From Buddleja alternifolia (Eukaryota > Streptophyta > Magnoliopsida > Lamiales > Scrophulariaceae), in contig CM033394.1 of assembly GCA_019426215.1 (NCBI GenBank), positions 23,332,195 to 23,396,194 on the forward strand: DNA of 64,000 nucleotides, read 5' to 3'. Positions 49,686 through 60,714 of this stretch are shown piece by piece (position 1 is the first letter of the stretch; each line of letters opens with the position of its first letter). The translations under genes were made by a program, and so were the position numbers. Below the pieces are notes generated by a model, which was given only the letters and a program-made list of their open reading frames with translations, searched no databases and was not told the DNA's origin.

Positions 49686-50429
49686 AAATTTGTTAGCTTT
49701 GTTGATTTTTATATGTGTGTTCTTCATGTTTATTTGATGTTCATGTTGAATGCGTAGTGTATTGATTTTGAATCCATTTGAATTGTGATCGAAAAATCTG
49801 ATTTGATATTGTTTTTGGAATTTTTGATTGGATTAAAGATTGGAAAAACAAATTTGAAAATTTCGTTTGAATCTGAAATTGGGGCTGCTTTGAAAAATCT
49901 GAAAATTGAATTTTGAATTTCTGGAAAAGTCAAAATCTGGAATTGAGAATTTCTGATTTTTTGGGGCTTCTTTACAAATCTTAAAATTTTGATTTTTGGG
50001 GCTGTTTCGCAATTCTGGAAATTGCAATTTCTAAAATTTGGAGCTGCTTTACAACTCCTTTTTTGGCCGGGTTGAACACCGATTAAAATCGCCGGACATT
50101 GCCGTACATGCCACGACGTTTTCAGGCGAAGAATTGTTGGAAATAAATCGCCTGAAATCATCGGCAGTATGGCAGTAGACGACGTCGTCGGTGGTTCGCG
50201 AAGAGCGCCGTCGTTCTTGGCTGAAATCATCCCCGGTTTGCGCTATTAAAAACGGCGTGAGCAGCGGCGATTGGATGCGCCTCTGGGCCGCCGAACTACG
50301 CCGCAAAACGCCGCTGTGGATTTCATTGGAGCACACCGCTTGAACGGCCGTGAGAATCGCCGATTTGAAAGGCTGAAAGAGGCCGAAAAAGTCACGCCTT
50401 TCTTATTCCGTTCGGGGGTGGTTGTTTCG
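49686..50429 (+). other. Copia untranslated leader
   Basis: AT-rich, then CG-rich (50080-50400). The 166-codon frame on the opposite strand is a compositional by-product. Transcript leaders of this kind precede copia gag. Confidence 0.55.
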
Positions 50430-51144
50430 TGTTTTCGAACAAACTAGCCTAGGGAAGGATTTCAAATGTTCGATCCAAGCCCCTTGATAATTCTCAACCT
50501 AGAATTATCTAATAACCCCTGCCTATGTGTGCTAATGGTGGTTTATAACTTTAATTGATTTCGTTACTCGATTCGTGTAGTAATTAAAGAAGATGTATTA
50601 ATACCTAAGCGACTAATCAACACTTAATCGCCTAAACGTAAATATACTTCAACAAACAAAGAAGATACACTGGAATTTAAGCAATTAATCAACGTTTAAA
50701 AGTTTAAATATAAATATACAAAGTAACAGTGCTCGAGTACAATGATGCTAACCACTAATCTATGCTACTGACTAAGTACACTAAGCCTAATTAAGCCTAA
50801 CTACGTCTAAAGCTATTGAAAGAGAAAAAGAAAGTAATTCTTGCAGAGTTGATTTTTGATTGGCTCCCCTCTTCTTCTTCTTCTTCTTCTTCTTCCCTGC
50901 ATATATACTCTAGCCCTCCGTCTTGGTTTTCTCGTAACCTCCACGTTCGCCAACTTGTGAAAACCGCTTGCAACTCCCTTTTTAAATTTGTTCCGCCTGG
51001 CGCCTATTTTTCTGATCGGATCAAGTTTCTCCTTTTATAATTATCGGGCTTTTAAAGATTTGCCCTCTATGTCTCGTTTCCGGGTTCTTGGCCCTATAGT
51101 TGACAAGCCCCATTTTTGGCCCATCTGACCTCATTAGGATTGCA
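50430..51144 (-). repeat. Probable 3' LTR of the Tat element
   Basis: On the - strand it would start TGCAATCC after the purine tract CCCAAAAGAGAAG and end GTTCGAAAACA. A good TATA box (TATAAAAGGAG, about 51029-51039) sits in promoter position. It also contains a (CTT)8-like tract at 50870-50896. The boundaries are inferred because the partner LTR is not in the window. Confidence 0.5.
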
Positions 51145-51487
51145 CTTCTCTTTTGGGCTCAATATGTGTTACCTGCTCAAATTTCATTTTTTCTTATGTG
51201 TAAACAAATGCCCCATTAATGCTCATGAATTTTTTGAATTTATGGGCATTAAATAGGTTCTCATGTTTTGAATTCGTGAGCGTTCACTGACACGTCTGTT
51301 TGTCTATCCAGGTTCGAATTATTTCGGTTTTCATATATATTAAAAAGATATGTCCTCTTATGAGCGTCTTCTCATATTTTTTGGTGGGTATGGAAATACG
51401 CGCCTCTTGATGAAGAAATGTCAGGGTTTTTCGTCTTCCTGATACCTAATAAGTGTGTCTTTTCGTCACCGGGTGTTTTAAAACCCC

Positions 51488-51495
51488 TATAAATA
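51488..51495 (+). promoter_or_regulatory. TATA box for the plant-mobile-domain ORF
   Basis: TATAAATA lies 113 bp upstream of the ORF start at 51609 in the correct orientation. This suggests that the antisense ORF has its own promoter between the Tat LTR and its start codon. Confidence 0.5.
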
Positions 51496-51608
51496 GTCGG
51501 CTACTTTTTCATTGTAGCATAACCTAATCGGCTTTACCTCCCTTAATCTTCATCTTCTTCGAGTAAACCTCTATTTACGCCCGATAATTTCTCCATACCC
51601 CTCTTTGC

Positions 51609-52925
51609 GTGTTTCATTATCGCCTCGGATTGATGGCTATTCCTCCTCACTATGCCGCCCATGATTTGGGATTTTTGGTTCCTCGAGCAACTTTTCTTGA
51701 TTGTGAAACGGCCGAGGATTTACATAACATCATTACGGCGTTTAAAGGCCATTATAGCGACGCCAAGGTCACAATTCTCGAAGAGACCCAAGTGGTGCCT
51801 CGATGGTTCTCTGATCGTCGAGGTCAGTTGCTCAATCATCTGACTCTAGGCCCTCGATTCGAATCTTCAGCCTTCGAGCATGGTCTGCCTAATACCCCTG
51901 ACCTCCTCGGTACTTGGCCCGATTTGGAAAACGACAATACTCCCTTGTGCTTGCGAGGTGTAGCCCCCAAGTTGGCTTGGACCAACATGAAGAAACCCAT
52001 CAATAGGTGGATAGGCTATACCGATGCTTTTTTGTGGTTCAATTGGCTTCAACAATTTCACTTGAAATGGACGGGTAATCGAATTATGGGGCTTATTCGA
52101 ATAGCCTGCTACCAAACACTTCCCTTCGAGCAGGTGCTAACGGATGCCCTAGCCTTTTCATGGCATCCCTCATACAATTGTTTCGTGTTACCTCGAGGAT
52201 TTCAGACGATAACACTCGAGGACGTGGCTTTAATTACTGGGTTGTCTCCCCTTGGGACCATACTTCCTACTGGAGAAGCGATTAGCAACTCTCGGGCCCT
52301 TTTAGTGTCTTCGTCCAAGTGGCTTAAGGGTCATGGTAAGAGTGGTGGTGCGAACATTGCTTACTCTACCTTGGTTCCACATTTCTCAGAATGTGAGGAT
52401 CTAGTCCCAGCCTTCGAAGAGGTACTGTTCTTGAATTTCGTTTTTTCTCGCTTGTTCATGAATTCTGGCTGTGTAGTCAACAAAAATTTCCTCCCTCTTT
52501 CTGCCAATATCGCGGCAACTATGTGGCCCATCGAATTAGCTCCCCTATTATTATCCCAATTTTACCGTATGATGTTCAATCTTCAACGGGACCCTTCAAA
52601 CGCCAAGAGATTATCTGGTCCCTTATGGCTGTTGTCTTTTTGGGCTTTCCTTTACTATCCTGAATTGTTAAACATTAGAACCCCTGATTCTTTCGAAGAA
52701 GCATCTCGAGCCTCTTCTATTTTCAAACCCGCCTCGAGTTGGGTATGTTATGGGGAAGTTGCTATTAATTTATTACTCCCCCTCAAGAAGGCCTCATACC
52801 TTTTAGCCCTGAGTACTGTTTACAACCCACTTTTCGTTTCAATTCGATTTGAGAACACTTTTGATGTAATCCGTAGATCAGTGTTTTTGGACTATTTTTT
52901 AGTCATAGTTCTTAGATTAGTGTAA
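51609..52925 (+). CDS. Plant mobile domain (PMD, MAIN-like) protein encoded antisense in a Tat element
   Basis: An uninterrupted 438-codon frame. The second ATG (51633, MAIPPHYAAHDLGF) may be the true start. Around residue 180 it has FSWHPSYNCFVLPRGFQTITLEDVALITGLS, in pieces, the signature of the plant mobile domain (PF10536). That domain is shared by Arabidopsis MAIN/MAIL proteins, which act in gene silencing and genome stability, and by captured copies in gypsy and Mutator elements. Residues about 100-150 hold Trp-rich helices. It overlaps the pol frame tail to tail by 9 bp and has a TATA box upstream. Extra antisense ORFs between pol and the 3' LTR are known in Tat elements. It stays open although pol next to it is broken. 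A one-exon host gene is less likely given the position. Confidence 0.75.
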   Translation: MFHYRLGLMAIPPHYAAHDLGFLVPRATFLDCETAEDLHNIITAFKGHYSDAKVTILEETQVVPRWFSDRRGQLLNHLTLGPRFESSAFEHGLPNTPDLLGTWPDLENDNTPLCLRGVAPKLAWTNMKKPINRWIGYTDAFLWFNWLQQFHLKWTGNRIMGLIRIACYQTLPFEQVLTDALAFSWHPSYNCFVLPRGFQTITLEDVALITGLSPLGTILPTGEAISNSRALLVSSSKWLKGHGKSGGANIAYSTLVPHFSECEDLVPAFEEVLFLNFVFSRLFMNSGCVVNKNFLPLSANIAATMWPIELAPLLLSQFYRMMFNLQRDPSNAKRLSGPLWLLSFWAFLYYPELLNIRTPDSFEEASRASSIFKPASSWVCYGEVAINLLLPLKKASYLLALSTVYNPLFVSIRFENTFDVIRRSVFLDYFLVIVLRLV

Positions 52926-55331
52926 GAAATTTTTGGCCGTTTCGGGCAACCTTTCGAACATAATGGCTTCGTTTTCTTTCCATATGCTTGGTGTGAATTT
53001 CTTCAGATGTCTTGCATTTAAAGCTCTTCCATAACTATCTCCATTTAAATACTGAATTTTGAATGAATTTCCTGATAACTTGTTCGAAATAAAAAATGGC
53101 CCTTCCCACTTAGGCAACCATTTCCCGTAAAAGTGATCCTTTAACCCTTCGGGTAAAACCATTTTCCATACCAAATCTCCAATTTCGAAGGATCTTGGCT
53201 GTACTTTTTTATTGTAGCTTTTTTCTACTTTTTTCTTTTGGAGTTCGATTTGTTTTAACGCCGTGATTTGCAACATCTCATGATCTAAACTTTTGATGTT
53301 CATATTTTCGATATATTGTTCCGCTGTGAGATGCATTTGTTCACAAACCCTTTTCGATTTAATACTGACTTCGATAGGAATTACCGCTTCATGGCCATAA
53401 ACCAGTTGAAATGGAGATATCCCCAAACTATCTTTCTTCGTTGTTCTTAACACCCACAACACATCAATCAGCAATTCATGCCAATTTCTAGGATTTTTCC
53501 GTATCATTTTCGAAATGCAACCTTTAATCAATTTATTTGATGACTCGGCTTGCCCGTTTGCTTGGGCGTAGTAAGGCGTCAAATTCAATATCTTAACCCC
53601 GAATTGATTTAAGAATTGAAGCATTTCTGTGCTGTTAAAAACTCTAGCTTGATCAAATGTTATGGATTCGGGGATCCCAAATCTTGTGATTATATTTTCT
53701 TTAATGAACTCTATCACTTTTATCGAATCGATGTGTTTGAAAGCTTTAGCCTCGATCCACTTTGTGAAATAATCGGTAGCCACCAATATATATCTATGCT
53801 TTTTCGATGAGGCAGGTTTGATTTCACCGATGATGTCCATTGCCCACCCTCGGAACGACCATGGTTTGATAATCGAGTTCAAATTAGCCGTAGGTTGTCT
53901 TAATATTTTCTCGTGTTTTTGACATTGCCTGCATCCCTTAGCATAATTTATACAGTCTCTTATCATTGTTAGCCAATAATATCCATATCTGTGTATTAGC
54001 CATCTCATTTTCTGCCCCGCTTGATGGGCTCCACATATCCCTTCATGGGTTTCGGCCATGACGATCATGGCATCTTCCAGATCGAGACATTTTAATAAAA
54101 CTCCCTGAGAATCTTTTTTGTATAGTTCCTGCCCGTCGTAAAAATAGTGATGCGCAATCAGTTTTAGTTTGTTCGAGAACCCTCCTTTCGTAGGGTTTTT
54201 AAGATACTCAATAATTTCGTATCGCCAATCTTCTTTTTCTTTCATAATATCTATTTTATTAACTGACATGCGTCTATCTTCGAAGGGTAAGACCGTTCTT
54301 GGGGCAAGCTCGATGGCCGATTCAAGCAACATATGATCTAATTTATATTCCGACGCTACTTGAGCCAAATCGTTGGCTATCTGATTATTTTCTCTTGGTA
54401 TATGTGTGATTTTAACGGTATTAAAATCCTTTAATAATTCATGTACTTGAGTGAATGAAGCTATCGCCAATGGGCTTACACATCTAAAGACCCATTTTAC
54501 TTGATTTATGATTAACTGGGAATCGCCCCTTATCTCAATGTTCTTGACATTCATTTCGAGTAAAACCTCCAAACCTAATATGAGAGCTTCGTATTCTGCC
54601 TTGTTGTTTGTACATTCTCCTTCGATTTTTGTGTATATTTTTGTGATTGTTTTATTTGGAGATAATATATATAATCCAATACCTGAAGTTTTTAGGGTAC
54701 TTGATCCGTCGAAATGGAGAATCCATGGTACCAAATCCATAAATCCCAATTCGATATTGTTCAGTGTGTTGGTTTCCGAAGGATGATCCGCTAGAAAGTC
54801 GGCCAATGCCTGTCCCTTAACGGCCTTTTGAGGCACGTAGACCAAATCAAATTGGAGTAGACTTAGACTCCATTTACTTAGCCTTCCCTTTACTAAAGGT
54901 TGATTTATCTTGAATTTGATTACGTCCGTTGGGGACACTACTTCTATGACAATTGCAGAGAAATAGTGTCTCAACTTAACGGAAGCGAAATACAGACTAA
55001 GGCACCATTTTTTAATAGACAAATATCTTTTTTCGGCTTCTTTCAATAGCTTACTTAAGTAAAAAATGGCCTGTTCGAATCCTCTATCGTTTTCTTGTAC
55101 TAAGAGACAACCAATCGAATGGTTTGCTGCCGATATGTACAATCTTAACTTCTTCCCACTTCGAGGAGGAATTAAAACTGGTGGTCGAGTGAGGTTTCGC
55201 TTTATTGCTTCGAAAGCTTCTTGTTGCTCTCTTTTCCAGATGAAATTCTCCCCTTCTTTTATCCGCAAAAGTGGGGAAAATGCTTCCGTCTTTCCTGCTA
55301 AGTTCGATATAAATCTTTGTAAAAAGTCCAC
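52917..55331 (-). pseudogene. Tat pol: RNase H, archaeal-type RNase H and integrase (804-codon open frame)
   Basis: The N-terminal 180 residues are the first RNase H (QQEAFEAIKRNLTRPPVL..., then YLSKLLKEAEKRYLSIKKW). It lacks the usual first Asp (YISAANHS), as in Tat elements. Residues about 195-340 are the second, archaeal-type RNase H with its D-E-D-D set visible (HFDGSS, NNKAEYEAL, GDSQL, NDLAQ). Integrase follows: a zinc-binding segment (H...H...CRQCQ), then the D,D-35-E core with WAMDIIG, TFDQARVF and NGQAESSNK. A C-terminal domain (GDLVWKMV, WEGPFFI) ends near 52920. All catalytic residues of aRH and integrase are present. The frame is cut off from reverse transcriptase by a 1-nt loss near 55335, so the polyprotein is broken. 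Confidence 0.88.
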
Positions 55332-56075
55332 CTGCCTAAAAAATGTTGTAGCTCTTTCTTGTTTGTAGGGGGTTTTGCTTCTAGGATTGCTTTGGCTTTA
55401 TTTCGATCTACTTCAATTCCTCGATTATGAATCAAGAATCCCAAGAAATTCCCAGCCTTGACTCCAAAAGCACATTTTAAAGGATTCATTTTTAAATCAA
55501 AATGCCTCATTCGTTCGAAAGCCTCGACCAACGACTTGACATGTTCTTGATGCGTTTGTGCTTTGATTACTATGTCATCGATGTAAATCTCCATTGATTT
55601 TCCTATGAGATCATGAAACATATAGTTCATGGTCCTTTGATAAGTGGCCCTAGCATTCTTTAAGCCGAAGGGCATAATGGACCATTCGAAAGTACCTATG
55701 GCACCTGGGCATCAAAATGTCGTCTTGTTCCTATCTTTATCGGCTATTTTTAACTGATAATAGCCTGAGTATCCATCCATAAATGACATATATTGAAATC
55801 GAGCTGCCGCATCTATTAAAGTATCGGCCATGGGCATCGGATATTCATCCTTCGGGGTAGTCTTGTTTAAATCCCTAAAATCAATGCACACCCTAACTTT
55901 GCCATTTTTCTTAATAACTGACACCACATTTGCCAACCACTCTACATACCTGGTTGGTCTAATGAACTTAGCCTCTACCAATTTTTCGATTTCATCTTTG
56001 ATTGGACCCATTAGGTCAGGCGAGAATCTTCTCGGAGCTTGGATTATTGGTATGAATCTGGGTTTTATAGGTATT
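55298..56075 (-). pseudogene. Tat reverse transcriptase, N-terminally truncated, one nonsense codon
   Basis: Reading from about 56075: IPIKPRFIPIIQAPRRFSPDL, then FIRPTRYVEWLANVVSVIKKNGK, VCIDFRDLNK and MDGYSGYYQ. A TGA at 55709-55711 (probably CGA before a C-to-T change) interrupts one frame that then continues with MPFGLKNARATYQ, the catalytic YIDDIVIK, and LGFLIHNRGIEV. The frame is lost near 55335 by a single missing base. The part upstream of IPIKPRF is replaced by a copia LTR. Confidence 0.88.
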
Positions 56076-57667
56076 CGAATAAAACGCAGTGGAAAGTAAG
56101 TTTTAATTCCCAAATCTCGAATCATCTCTAATCCTCGTGTTTAATTGTGTATAGAAAAATTACCGTTCTCGTGTATGTTGATTTCTGAACGTGATCTTTT
56201 TTCTCTAACGCCGAATTTGCCAACGTCTATAATTCGTCACGCCGGAATCAAAAATGAAAAACTCCTCCTTTCTTCCTTGTCAAAGACGGCTAGAGAGAGA
56301 GAGAGAGGTGGGAGACTTTTTCTTGGAGAGAAAGTTATGTAAGTTGCCTTGTGTTATTTTTCACCTTGTGATATATTTATATCATTATGAAACAATAACC
56401 CTAGCATGCAAGAGCCCTATTTGGGTGTCTATTTGGCCGCCCCTTAGTGGGCTCGGAAGCCTTCGGGCTTTCGTCTTGCTTGCTAATTAATTAATCGGAT
56501 AATTTATTTATCCAATAAATAAATTGATAATCCAATTAATTCAATTCCTAATTAATTTATAATACAATTTCTCCAAGAAATTAATTAACTCATTAATTTA
56601 ATTAATTAATTAAATTATCCAATAATTAATTAATTAATTACGGCATCCAATGCCGTGAATTTCTCTCAAGTCTTTTTCCCATGTTTTTCCTTTTGCACTT
56701 CCTTTAAGTACGACTCTTTAGGTTCGTCTCAAAAGGCAATTGGGAGGAATCCAAACGGGTGTGAGTGACATCTAGCCAGTCTCGTGGCTCACACCGTAAC
56801 CCAATTGAGAACAAATGAATAGGATCATTTCCAAACCTTTACGCCGTGAATACCATACGTGTATAAACCTTTTATTCTTGTATCCCAGTCAAGTAAGAGT
56901 CATGGTTTAAAGTCAAACTCATATAACTTGACCATATGCCTAAGCTCATAATAAGTCGAGGTATTTAAATGCTTTGGCCAAAGACTTTCATTCTCACTTA
57001 TTGATGATCGCATAGGATATTTTACTCATTCACTTATGAAAGAATAAATTCCATATTGCAAATCAGTTAACAATGCTACTTGCCCATCAAGTCGCACTTC
57101 GAGGTCGATTCTACCAACAGGTGATTTGAATCTAACTACTCTAATGACAGACTTGATGTCACAAGTACATCTTCAACTCGATTTCTCAGGTCAGAGGCTC
57201 ACACGTACCTATCACTACTTATCAGTTTCATCATTGACTGTCAATGAGTGAATACCCATGTAATGAACTGATGCGAGTCGTGTTCGAACATATCAGTCCA
57301 ACTGACATGTCTATGATATAAGTTTCCACTACCATTTCCATAGTGTACGACTGGCACTTTCTCTGTCGAAACTTACATCATACAAGTCTTTATTCACTAT
57401 TGATGCCCAATCAATATTTCTTAAACTTGCGAACCCTTTTAGATGTCAAGGGTCAAACCATTCTAATGCCTTTCATCCTATCCCATAGGAGGTAGAAGGT
57501 TCGCCTTGTCATCAAGGACTTTACGTTGTTTATTCACACCTTGTAAATGCCTACAAGAAAACAACAATCAATTGCCTTATATTAATAGAAAAACCATAGT
57601 TTAGTTACAATGTTTATGCCCTATAAATCTATCCTCTTTACGGCATTCGAGGGCATATACTCTAACA
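56075..57667 (-). repeat. 3' LTR of the - strand copia
   Basis: On the - strand it begins TGTTAGAGTATATGCCCTCG at 57667, next to the polypurine tract. It is colinear with the solo LTR 29455-31100. The far end lacks about 15 bases and the terminal CA compared with that copy, so the junction with Tat at about 56075 has been altered. Confidence 0.8.
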
Positions 57668-57690
57668 ATCTCCCACTTGCACTCAATGCC
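57668..57690 (-). other. Polypurine tract of the - strand copia
   Basis: On the - strand, GAGTGCAAGTGGGAGAT directly precedes the LTR start TGTTAG. Confidence 0.8.
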
Positions 57691-59382
57691 ATTTGCTGTG
57701 GTATTTAATACCCATCTTTTCGAGATGTTTTTCCAGCACCGCCTGTGCCAATGGCTTGGTCAATGGATCAGCGACATTGTCGGCTGAGGCTATTTTCTGA
57801 ACAGCTATTTCACCTCGTGCAATGATCTCTCTTATGATGTGATATCTCCTCTCTATGTGTTTGGATTTATTGTGAGACCTAGGTTCCTTCGCTTGCGCTA
57901 TAGCTTCGGTGTTGTCTCAATAAAGTGGCAACGAGAGCTTTATGCTAGGAACCACTTGAAGTTCCTCAACGAACTTCCTAATCCAAACAACTTCTTTAGC
58001 TACCTCCGAGGCAGCTATGTATTCAGCCTCTGCGGTTGTGCTTTGCTTGGAACTTTTCTAAAGTCACTGCTCTACCATTTAGAGTAAATACAAATCCTGA
58101 GGTGGATTTTCGGTCATCAACATCAGATTGGAAATCCGAATCAGTGTACCCGTCCACCCTCAGGTCACCACTTCCATAAGTGAGAATCATATCCTTAGTT
58201 CTTTTAAGATACTTTAGGATATTCTTCACAGCTATCCAATGTTCCTTACCAGGGTTTGCTTGAAATCGACTAACAACGCTCACAGCATAAGCAATGTCGG
58301 GTCTAGTACAGAGCATCGCATACATCAAGCTACCCACAGCAGACGCATAGGGTATAATGTTCATTTCTTTTCTATCTTCCTCACTTTGAGGACACATAAA
58401 TTTCGAAAGATGTATCCCATGTCTCATTGGTAGGAACCCTTTCTTAGAATCTTCCATCCTATACCTTTTTAGGACCTTTTCTAAGTAAAGGGCTTGAGAA
58501 AGTCCTATCATTCTTTTGGTTCGATCTCTATAGATCCGAATCCCTAGAATATAGGTCGCTTCTCCCAAGTCTTTCATGGAGAATGTACTCGAAAGCCACT
58601 TCTTGGTTGTGGTGAGCATTCCTATGTGATTCCCAATGAGTAATATGCCATCTACATATAACACTAGGAATGTCAACTTGCTCCCACTGACCTTCTTGTA
58701 AACACAGGGCTCGTCTTCGTTTTTGATGAAGTCAAATCCTTTGACAACCTCATCAAAACGTAGATTCCTGCTACAAGAATCTTGTTTGAGTCCATAAATG
58801 GATCTCTCAAGTTTACACACCTTATGAATATGCTCCTCGGATTCAAAACCTTTAGGCTGTTCCATATAGATATCCTCTTCTAGGAATCCATTTAGGAAAG
58901 CAGTTTTGACATCCATTTGCCATATTTCATAATCTAGATGTGCTGCTATTGCAAGTAGAATCCTTATTGATTTGATTATAGCCACTGGCGAGAAGGTTTC
59001 TTAGTAGTCAATTCCTTCCTTTTAACTATAACCTTTCGCCACTAGCCTGGCTTTGTAGGTGTCTACTTTGCCATCAACACCAATCTTTCTCTTGTAGATC
59101 CATTTACACCCGATTGGTTTTACCCTTTCAGCTTGGTCTATAAGTTTCCAGACTTGGTTTGCATGCATCGAATCGATCTGTTTGCATAGCTTCACGCCAT
59201 CTAGCAGCATCCACATCCACCATCGCTTGATCAAAAGTGGAGGGATCATCTCCATGATCCTCCTCTAACACAGAATGGAGATCCAACTCCCTCTGCATTA
59301 GATATCCGTACCTCTCAGGCGGTTGAGATACTCTATTCGATCTTCGTGGTTGTGGTTGTGTTACAGAAGGTTCGATTCTCAC
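57691..59382 (-). pseudogene. Copia reverse transcriptase and RNase H, broken
   Basis: The frame at 59128-59382 (SNRVSQPPERYG..., the pre-RT linker) shifts to that of 59022-59255 (ANQVWKLID, GCKWIYKRKIG, VDTYKARLVAKG). A stop follows, then 58023-58985 with the core: QMDVKTAFLNGFLEEDIYMEQP, SIYGLKQ, then LVLYVDGILLIG where YVDD is normal. The second catalytic Asp is thus changed to Gly. The connection region and start of RNase H (YASAVGSLMYAM, GYTDSDFQSD, DDRKSTSG) follow. The frame ends near 58025, and the rest of RNase H, with its EAEY motif, is readable only in other frames. RT activity would be lost even without the frameshifts. Confidence 0.88.
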
Positions 59383-59385
59383 TCC

Positions 59386-60306
59386 CTATGTAGATGTATC
59401 CAGTGGGGTTTCATTTTGTTCTTCTAGAACAATCTTTCTACCCGCTCCTCCTTCTTGAATGAACTCATCTTCAAGAAAGTGGGCTTGTAAGGCTATAATG
59501 ATCCTTTGATCATTGTGCAGGTAAAAGAGGTATCCCATAGAATCTTTAGGATATCCAACGAAACGTCCCTTTAAGGATCTAGCCTCCAACTTGTCCACTT
59601 TAGTCTTTTTGACATAAGCCGGACATCCCCAAATCTTTATGTGGTTAAGACTTGGTTTCCTATTTCTCCACATTTCATAGGGAGTCATAGGAACGGACTT
59701 GGATGGACATCTATTTAAAATGTGTGCAGCTGTAAGCAGCGCGTGACCCCACAGTGAAATGGGTAAATCAGTGTAGCTAAGCATGGAGCGAACCATGTCC
59801 AACAAGGTTCGATTCCTTCGCTCTGCTACTCCATTCAACTGTGGAGTCGCTGGAGGTGTGAGTTGCAATACTATACCATTCTCTCTGAGGTATAAGTCAA
59901 ACTCGTCGCTCATATATTCTCCTCCTCGATCAGATCGAAGAGTTTTTATACGTTGACTTGTTTGATTTTCCACTAAAGCCTTGAATTCCTTGAACTTATC
60001 AATGGATCCAGACTTATGCTTCATCAGGTACACTAGACCATATCGGGAATGGTCGTCTGTGAAGGTGATAAAGTAAAGGAAACCTCCTCTGGCCATTTCT
60101 CCACATGGACCACAAACGTCAGTGTGCACTAAACCTAAGATTTGTGAGGCCCTTTCAAAGCTCCCTGTGAAGGGCGATCTAGCCATCTTGCCTTTGAGAC
60201 AAGATTCACAAGTTGGATAGGGATCCAATCCCAGTGGGCCAATTAGCCCATTTTTTCCATTTTTCGAATCTTTTGTTCGCCAGCATGGCCTAGTCGAAGG
60301 TGCCAT
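59386..60306 (-). pseudogene. Copia integrase
   Basis: The core has D,D-35-E residues in VHTDVCGP, LRSDRGGEY and NGVAERRNRTLL. The preceding zinc finger is in HLRLGHAGEQ (just upstream, across a stop) and CESCLKG. The C-terminal extension includes IWGCPAYVK and GRFVGYPKDSMGYLFY. The frame is open for 306 codons. A TAA-type break separates it from the protease side. Confidence 0.88.
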
Positions 60307-60714
60307 ATTAATCGTTGGTTTATTTCAAGCTTACTACATTTCCTTTGTATAATATTCACTGCATACTCATTCTGGACACTAAAGTAATACAATCCATTTA
60401 TCAATGAAGCAAAGCCTACAAATTTATTACCATAATAAATGTTGCATCATTCATCAATAAAACGGAAAGTGTAACCATTCTTAACTAAAACGGGAATAGA
60501 AACAATGTTTTTAAGCCCATTAGGCAAAACCAAAACATTATCCAGTAATAGTACGTGTCCAGAATTTAAAAACAACGAGGTAGATCCTATTGCAGTAGCT
60601 GCGACGCTTTGCCCACTACCTACTCTGATCTTCACCTCATCGTTGTCCAGCTTCCTTTCTCGCATCAGATCCTGATTCATTTAACATATGTGAGCACTAG
60701 CTCCAGAGTCAAGA
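60307..60714 (-). pseudogene. Copia aspartic protease
   Basis: The catalytic motif is in EILDSGASAHIC at the end of the gag frame (about 60684-60714). A TAA at 60681-60683 interrupts, and the same frame continues MNQDLMRERKL with LLDNVLVLPNGLKNIVSIP. It ends at TGA at 60447-60449, after which the protease-integrase linker is decayed. Confidence 0.8.

Larger units (their letters stand above)
48083..50429 (+). mobile_element. Copia element 5' part: LTR, primer site and leader; remainder separated by a Tat insertion
   Basis: The 5' LTR is 48083-49671, followed by the primer site and a leader of about 740 bp. The leader ends abruptly at about 50429, where a - strand gypsy LTR begins. No gag is reached within the window. 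The LTR belongs to the family at 29455, 35367 and 56075. Confidence 0.75.
50430..56075 (-). mobile_element. Tat-lineage Ty3/gypsy retrotransposon, 3' half, with antisense plant-mobile-domain ORF
   Basis: On the - strand, reverse transcriptase, a degenerate RNase H, a second archaeal-type RNase H and integrase follow in the Tat order. After pol comes an oppositely oriented ORF (51609-52925) and then a probable 3' LTR (about 50430-51144). Protease, gag and 5' LTR are missing because the copia element at 56075 interrupts the RT region; they may lie beyond the window. Confidence 0.85.

Noticed and set aside
49730..50336. 166- and 95-codon frames on the - strand
   Set aside because: They lie in the copia leader with skewed composition. 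There is no recognised domain and the frames overlap each other.
51609..52925. PMD ORF as an ordinary host MAIN-like gene
   Set aside because: It sits between Tat pol and its probable 3' LTR with a 9-bp overlap with pol, the place of extra antisense ORFs in Tat elements. A host origin of the captured domain remains likely.
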